Assembly (NCBI GenBank): GCA_029817715.1
Contig: JARUPY010000365.1
Span: 526,001 to 590,000, forward strand
DNA from: Melastoma dodecandrum
Taxonomy: Eukaryota > Streptophyta > Magnoliopsida > Myrtales > Melastomataceae
Direction: 5' to 3'
Length of the DNA stretch: 64,000 nt
Shown: positions 57,487 to 64,000 of the stretch, piece after piece
How the letters are laid out: every line of letters starts with the position of its first letter
Numbering within the stretch: position 1 is the first letter of the stretch
Translations under genes and position numbers: made by a program
Notes under the pieces: model-generated
Seen by the model: the letters and a program-made list of their open reading frames with translations, nothing else
What the model was told of the DNA's origin: nothing
Databases searched by the model: none

Positions 57487-60400
57487 ATGAAGAAGGGAAT
57501 GGTCTCGGAGGAATTCGTCACCACCGTCCGATCGGTGGTCGGCGAAGACTTCTCCGACATGGATATAATCCGAGCCCTCCACATGTCGAAAAACGACCTG
57601 ACGGGGGCTATCAACATAATCTTGGACACGCCGAGCTTCGGGTCGAAGGGAAAACCGACGCCGCCCCTGCCGCCGATTAGGAGGAGTACAGGAGCTTCGG
57701 TGGGAAATTCGGAGAACTCGACTGATGGGAGCAGAGGAGTCGGTATTTCGAATGAGGAGGTTGCCGGGAGTAATGAGTTGTTTGTGGACTCAGATGAGAG
57801 TGAGTGGTGGTTCGTCGGTTGCTGCGAGGTTTCGGGGTTATCTACTTGTAAAGGGAGGAGCTTAAAGCCCGGAGATGAAGTTCTGTTTACCTTTCCGTCA
57901 AAGAAAGGTGGCGAGTCGCCTTCCACGGGGAAGTTTGGGAAGGGACGTGGTGCCGCAGTGGCTTGTTCCGAGATTTTGCGGTTTTCGTCGAGGGAACTTG
58001 GGGAGGTAATTTCAAGTGGGTTTTATTAGTTGATTTTGATGCTTTTGTGGACATATATCTATCTTTCAATGTCAGTTGAGTGGTCCTTTCAAGGCTCACT
58101 GGTGTACTTGTAAGCACATTGCTATGGGTCTGGGATTAAATATGCCTTTTCTTGTTTTGAAATGACGTGGTTGATGATGGGCTTGCTGGCAGATAGGTCG
58201 GGTACCGAACGAGTGGGCACGGTGTCTCTTGCCGCTCGTGAGAGATAAGAAGGTGAAGATTGAGGGACGTTGCAAGTCTGCACCTAATGTGCTGGGAATA
58301 ATGAGTACTGTCGTGCTATCTATGAGGTCGGTTTGCTTTAGAAGCTGCGTCAAGGGAATCACTTCATAAGAAAGTCCTGTTTTGCGGTTATTGGCCGTAG
58401 GCATTTTACTGATTCCGACTCTTCTTTTCCTTGCCCAGTGTTTATATCAATAGCTCCACGGTCCGAAATCAACGGCAAACCTTAGTCAATCTCACCAGCG
58501 GCAGTTCCGATGAATCAGTGGTGCATCCCCTGCCAAACTTATTCCGCTTGCTTGGTTTAACCCCTTTTAAGAAGGTAAACAAAGCTGTTTTAATCTGCAC
58601 TAGTTTTTCCTTTCCATAACATAGGATCGTCAAAATTTGGTTGTTGTGTCATGCTTGAGTGGTGGTTGCCAAATTGTTGATTTAATTGGTCAATGTGAAT
58701 TGTAAGGCTGAATTGACACCAAGTGACTTGATTACAAGGAAACGTCCATCTAATTTAAAGGTACTTTCAATACATATTTTCTCCTTTAGCTACTATTAAT
58801 ATGGCAGTGAGCCAACATTTTTGTTCCTTATAGACAAGCATGGGTCTTCTTCCTCCCCCACTACGGGTCAATAAATCCTCGAATATTCATCAAGGCGACA
58901 ATGATGTCGAGAATGATGTGCCTTTATCAGATTCTGATGTAGATAAACTTGTTGGTGCTGGAGATAATTCTCAGTTAGAGGTAAGTACTAGGAACTCGCC
59001 TGAGTTTATTTTCTAACAGAAGATATATTTAATTTTGTGAGAATATTTATATTTAGGAGATGGATCCGCCATGTGCGCTGCTATGCGAACTTCGTCCATA
59101 TCAAAAACAGGCTCTTGGTTGGATGGTCCAATTGGAGAAAGGATGTCATGTGGATGATGCAGCAACGACTCTTCATCCTTGTTGGGAAGCATATCGTTTA
59201 GCAGACAGGTGGGTAAGTTTTAGATTTATACTGTGTGAAGTCCTTGACTATTACATGTAATGTGCTGGCAATTTGTTTTTGTTTTCAGGAGGGACATTGT
59301 AATCTATCTGAACACGTTTTCAGGAGATGCTACTGTAGAGTTTCCAAGCATGCTTCAAATGGCTCATGGAGGAGTACGCAGTCTTGTCTTTTTTCTCACC
59401 ATGTGGTGGGTCTTTTTTACTATTGGCAAACTCATGAAATGTTTATGTCACTTCTGAAGATTTTAGCTGATGCAATGGGTCTTGGGAAGACTGTCATGAC
59501 TATCTCTCTTCTACTTACTCACAAAGAAATCGGGGGATCATTGGTTAGACCAGCCAGTGAAAGTCTGCATACTGGAAATGATTTTACACAATCACCTGAC
59601 CTGTCCCAGCACGTTCCCAAACTCTCAAGTCGAAACATGTTGATGAGGCAGAAGAGTACCTGGACAAACGGAGGTAGTTTGATTGTATGTCCAATGACTC
59701 TGGTAGGTCAGTGGAAGGTAACTACCGGCATAGTGTCTTCAAAACGATCAGATGTTTCGTTGTCTTTCTATGGTGTATGCTTTGATATCTGACTTGTCGC
59801 GTGCTTCTTCTGGTCAGGCCGAGATTGAAGCACATTCACAACCCCAATCTCTTTCTGTACATGTTCACTATGGACAGAATCGAACAAGGGATGCAAAGTT
59901 CCTTTCACAGAGTGATGTCGTTATTACAACATATGGCGTTTTAGCTTCAGAATTTTCTCCCCAGGTGGGTATTGCTTCCCCAGTTTGGGTGGCCGTGTTA
60001 TCTTCTTTCTGGCCTGCTGGTCTTCATCAATCAAATAAAGCATGATGTTTTTGCTGTCCTATGTAGAATACAGGGGAGAGTGGTGCGCTTTTTTCGGTGC
60101 ACTGGTTCAGAGTGGTTCTTGATGAAGCTCATACGATAAAATCTTCAAAGAGTCAAATTTCTTTGGCGGCTTGTGGCTTAGTTGCTGATTGTCGCTGGTG
60201 TCTGACCGGTACGCCTATCCAGGTGAGCTTTCTTTCTCTTTTTTGTCTTCAGTAAGTTCCTGGGCGAGGTATATGTTTAGAGAATGATGGTAAAGGTCAC
60301 CATTGTTCATTTTTGTGAGTTTCCATAGAAAACTTTTTGTAGTGTGTTGTATATGTGTGACACTTTCAATTGAATTTATTTTAGCTGATGTTTCCTTGAA

Positions 60401-62848
60401 TTTCTTGCCACAGAACAGCCTCGGGGACATTTATAGCCTACTTCGCTTTTTAAGAGTTGAGCCATGGGCTAACTGGGCATGGTGAGATTTCTATTGTTAT
60501 CCTTCCACATTTTCACGAAAGAAAACAAAAGGCATTATCCTTTTGCATTTTTGACATAGGTTTTCAAGGTATTTTAAGGCTCTTGTTAACTGAGAGAGAA
60601 TATCGTTCTATTTTCTTCTAACGGTGGATATGAGATCATGTTTTTCTACTATCATGGTTGGCTTACTATTTGGCTAGCTGCGTTCTTGAAAAAATGTTTT
60701 CGGTATAGGTGGAATAAACTCATCCAGAAACCATTTGACGAGGGTGACGAGAGGGGGTTGAAATTGGTGCAGTCTATTTTGAAGCCCATTATGTTGAGAA
60801 GGTCTAAGTCTACAACAGATCGAGAAGGAAGGTCGGTGAAATAATTTGCTGCTGCACGAATTGTCTTCCTCTGTTTTCTGACAGTTGCTCCTTTGCTTTT
60901 GCGCAGGCCCATATTAGTCCTTCCTCCGGCAGATACACAAGTAATATATTGTGACATGACGGATGCGGAGAAAGACTTCTATGAAGCACTTTTCAAACGA
61001 TCCAAGGTTGCGAATATATATTGAAGTGCCTGATATTTTGAATATTTTGTGAAACCTTTTCTGATTCGGGGTCTGGGAATTCCCTCAGGTAAAATTTGAT
61101 CAATTTGTTGAACAAGGACGGGTTCTTCACAACTATGCTTCCATATTGGAAATGCTTTTGCGCCTTCGCCAATGTTGTGATCATCCTTTTCTCGTGAGGA
61201 GGTATGTGTGGTGAATATTGCTGAATGATGGATGTGGTTTGATTATTATGTTTGGTTCTGAGCTAAGTGCTACTGCAGAATTATTTTATTCCCGCTTTTT
61301 TTTTTCCTTTCTTTGGAAGGGCATGCTGTAGTTAGTATTTTCCGATATGGGATTCGCAAATTTTCTGTTAATCGAGAGACTAATATAATGTGGATATCTT
61401 GTCCATGTGTCTATGATCCTGGATATTGTTTATTTCATGAGATGGATGGCCCATGTTTGCAATGTTTGCAGTCGAGGTGATACTCAAGATTTTGCTGATC
61501 TGAATAAGTTAGCGAGACATATCCTCAAAGGTAATCAAAGCGCCATTGATGGTGAAACGAAAGATACTCTATCGCGGGCTTATGTAGAAGAGGTCTTGGA
61601 AGAGATCCGTAAAGGGGAGGGAGGTGAGTGTCCAATATGCCTCGAGGCATTTGAGGATGCAGTGCTGACCCCTTGTGCTCACCAGCTATGTCGAGAATGT
61701 CTGTTGTCAAGTTGGCGCAATGCGAGCTCTGGTTTATGTCCTGTTTGCAGGTACTTTAGCAAAGAGCTTTGCGCCATTTGGCTGGGTTTCTAGTCATCTC
61801 GTCTTCATGATAAGCATGATATTCACTGATGAATGCTGAGATTATTTTTACTTTGGCAGGAAAACCATTTCTAAGAAAGAATTGATCACGACACCAACTG
61901 AAAGTCGTTTCCAGATTGATATTGAGAAGAACTGGGTTGAATCCTCCAAGATTGGTGCCCTTTTGCATGAACTTGAAAATATCCGATCTTCAGGCACAAA
62001 AAGCATCGTGTTCAGTCAGTGGACTGCCTTTTTGGACCTTCTGCAGATCCCTCTTTCTCGGTAGGATTGATTGTTGATTCCTACAGTTGAGTCTGGTGCA
62101 AAATGGGGTCAAGCCTGCTAATTTGGAGCATTACTCCCGTTGTCTTGCAGGAACAGCATCCAGTTTCTGCGCCTGGACGGAACTCTTAATCAGCAGCAGC
62201 GGGACCATGTCATTAAACAGTTTTCAGAGGATGATAGCATCTTGGTTTGTGCATCCATCTCTCTCTCCCCCTCTCCTATCTTGTCTACTAGAACGGATGG
62301 CATTTTTTCTTATCAATAAGGTAACATATCGTGATCGTTTGTTTGGTCTAGGTGTTACTGATGTCATTGAAGGCCGGAGGAGTGGGAGTTAATTTAACAG
62401 CAGCTTCCAATGCCTTTGTGATGGTGATTATCTGTTGATCACCTGTGTTTTGAACCCCGTCTAGCTTTTATTTAATCGGACAGACGACACAGCCGTTTTC
62501 AGAGTTTGACTGGTGAAGAGTTTGTCTCAGGATCCATGGTGGAACCCAGCGGTAGAGGAACAAGCAGTGATGCGGATACATAGAATCGGGCAAACTAAGA
62601 GGGTGATGATCAGGCGGTTCATCACAAAGGTCCAGACTTAATAGTGAAGCTGCCCTTATTCTGAAAAGGCCTTCACTGCTTGTGTGGGGATTCCATGTAA
62701 CCTTGACTGTCTTTTGATTTCGCAGGGAACGGTTGAGGAGAGGATGGAAGCAGTGCAGGCTCGAAAACAGCGAATAATCTCGGGTGCTTTGACGGATCAA
62801 GAAGTCCGATCCGCCAGAATCAAGGAGTTGAAGATGCTATTCACGTAA
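57487..62848 (+). CDS. RAD5A: RAD5A: HIRAN-SNF2 helicase-RING protein of DNA-damage tolerance
   Basis: Twenty exons: 57487-58005, 58193-58326, 58439-58574, 58707-58760, 58834-58980, 59057-59208, 59289-59373, 59460-59717, 59818-59964, 60067-60222, 60414-60481, 60709-60831, 60907-61006, 61089-61201, 61472-61750, 61860-62060, 62151-62244, 62352-62423, 62531-62629 and 62726-62848, giving 1019 aa with consistent phases. Plant RAD5A promotes error-free bypass of replication blocks, probably through PCNA polyubiquitylation and fork remodelling. The N-terminus ([20 protein letters not shown]) is UBA-like. The HIRAN domain starts at [15 protein letters not shown]2 motifs: [32 protein letters not shown] (Walker A, about 410-420), [10 protein letters not shown] (about 562), [22 protein letters not shown]3HC4 RING is inserted between the helicase lobes ([23 protein letters not shown]; about 784-825). 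Helicase [50 protein letters not shown] 57487 gives [10 protein letters not shown]; the next Met (57499) is also possible. Confidence 0.96.
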
Positions 62849-63369
62849 TTCATTTGCCTCTTGGGGTGCCTCTTGGCGGATGCCCATGCTCTTATTATCG
62901 AGGATCGATGGAGGCAAGACGGAGAAAAGAGTGGCCGGAAGGCCTGATCGACAATGGGATAATTTAACTGTATAGGTGTATGATTTGATTATATAAAGGA
63001 TGAGATGAGATGAAAATACTTCAATTGTTGATTTATGGTTGGTTGTAACAATAACATGTAAGACGAAGGTCGCGTTTAAGTATCCTCCCATTTAATCACC
63101 GGCCGTTATAAAGAAGGGGATCAATTGGGAACTACGGCCTCTGATCAGACGGGACGGGAGATCACCCCTGAAACGACGTCGTCCTACCTGAGGTTGGTTT
63201 GGCGTAGCACTGCAATTCCTTTTTCACGACTCGTCGGTTACGATTGCTGCTCTTCTTGTCATGCACTCCAGTCGTTCGACGCAATGACGCACTTGGCCTG
63301 CTCTTAGAATTCCTTTCTGATCGTGCCGATGTTTCTTGTTTGATGCAGGAGATTGCTGGATCTCTGCGG
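62849..63369. other. RAD5A 3' region and leader of the DUF3128 gene
   Basis: About 520 bases of spacer. A candidate non-coding leader exon begins near 63120, and TTTGATGCAG at 63339-63348 is a likely acceptor of a leader intron just before the start codon. No other gene is seen. Confidence 0.5.
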
Positions 63370-63707
63370 ATGGCTTCTCCTAGCGAGGAAGAACCCTCTC
63401 AAACTCCGCCACGGAAACTTTCTTGCTCCACCTGCTTTGATGCTGTCTGGTTTTGCTACAGTACGCCATTTCCATCTCTGGTTGTTTTGATGGCCTGTGA
63501 TGTGCTAGGACAACTGTGTTTACTCCGCCGGTAAATCATTTGGAAGCTGTGCGGTAATTTTGGGATTTCTCCTTGGCGGTGTTGGCAGGTCCAGTGCATC
63601 AGATGCAGCAGTATTACAGGCTGGGGACTCTCGACAATTGTGCGGATAAATGGAGTGCTCTGTATGATTGCTTGAGGCTTAAGACTAAACGGTCCTCCGA
63701 AGTTCAG
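63370..63707 (+). CDS. DUF3128 family protein, partial (3' end outside the window)
   Basis: Two exons are visible, 63370-63460 and 63589-63707, joined in phase (A|GT). They read MASPSEEEPSQTPPRKLSCS, CFDAVWFCYSPVHQMQQYYR, LGTLDNCADKWSALYDCLRL and KTKRSSEVQ, up to a GT donor at 63708. This is the conserved core of DUF3128, a small Cys-rich family with CX9C-like Cys spacing, related to mitochondrial twin-cysteine proteins. The function in plants is unknown. Remaining exons should lie past position 64000, since I find no family sequence in 63708-64000. Confidence 0.85.
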
Positions 63708-64000
63708 GTTCGTGATTCGGTGGTTGTGTTTTTATGACTTCAAAGTCCCTTGTCTTGCTTGGATGGTGAATTTATAATGTAGTCCTTGGCATCTTTTCTG
63801 TGCTTCAGTGGCGACTGTGTTGATTTCTGATTTCAATGCATTGCCGTAGAATAGTTCCCTTTAGAATACCAAGAGCAGGGATGTCGACGCACGACATAGA
63901 TACGATATCGCATTGGCGGTATTGATGTTGAGATGTAGCCGTTGTCTTTATGGTTTCTCGACGGAGCAAGGGAATTATCCCATGGAGGGTTGCGGGTAGA

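Noticed and set aside
42290..62848. Possible functional DNA-damage-tolerance cluster (REV1 next to RAD5A)
   Set aside because: The REV1 copy is a broken fragment in a block of random gene pieces, so the proximity to RAD5A is most simply a coincidence.

Overview
The window is nuclear DNA from a flowering plant, most likely a non-grass angiosperm. The genes are split by short GT-AG introns, the intergenic DNA is AT-rich with microsatellites, and every recognisable product is a plant protein family. I cannot name the species.

Layout. 229-969 (+) is the last exon of a DUF1635 gene. 2751-5015 (+) is a SOSEKI (DUF966) polarity gene. 6287-8819 (-) is a 12-exon CHY/RING ubiquitin ligase of the RZPF34/CHYR1 type. 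12236-13519 (+) is an intronless STOP1/STOP2-type C2H2 factor, and 15282-15710 (+) a canonical histone H2B. 17936-21241 (+) is a large RING protein, which converges on an ATL RING-H2 gene (21629-22291, -). 22782-23717 (-) is an H2B variant with a very long tail, of the H2B.8/H2B.S class. 25934-26314 (-) is a SIAMESE-related CDK inhibitor. A gene-poor stretch of about 5 kb follows and holds a 640-bp foldback transposon with 24-bp terminal repeats and a perfect 10-bp target duplication. 31316-33659 (+) is an A1 aspartic protease that converges on a 13-exon chloroplast-type Mg transporter, MRS2-11/MGT10 (34469-38535, -).

39.1-45.6 kb is a graveyard of broken gene copies: two tandem copies of a UDP-apiose/xylose synthase fragment, a REV1 fragment and an NPH3/BTB fragment, with duplicated segments and purine-rich tracts between them. 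Then come two complete large housekeeping genes, the AP-2 alpha-adaptin (46280-54681, +, 26 exons) and the HIRAN-SNF2-RING DNA-damage-tolerance helicase RAD5A (57487-62848, +, 20 exons), and the start of a DUF3128 CX9C-like gene (63370 onward, +).

The conserved genes (DUF1635, RZPF34, STOP2, H2B, aspartic protease, MGT10, AP2A, RAD5A) appear in the order I remember for Arabidopsis chromosome 5 near At5g22750-At5g22930, so this is an ancestral syntenic block with local insertions. The genes are not an operon-like unit. The most interesting items are the long-tailed H2B variant, with a seed-type promoter signature and no ubiquitylation lysine, and the foldback transposon. All exon structures were read by eye from splice sites and reading-frame phase; none has been tested against transcripts or databases.
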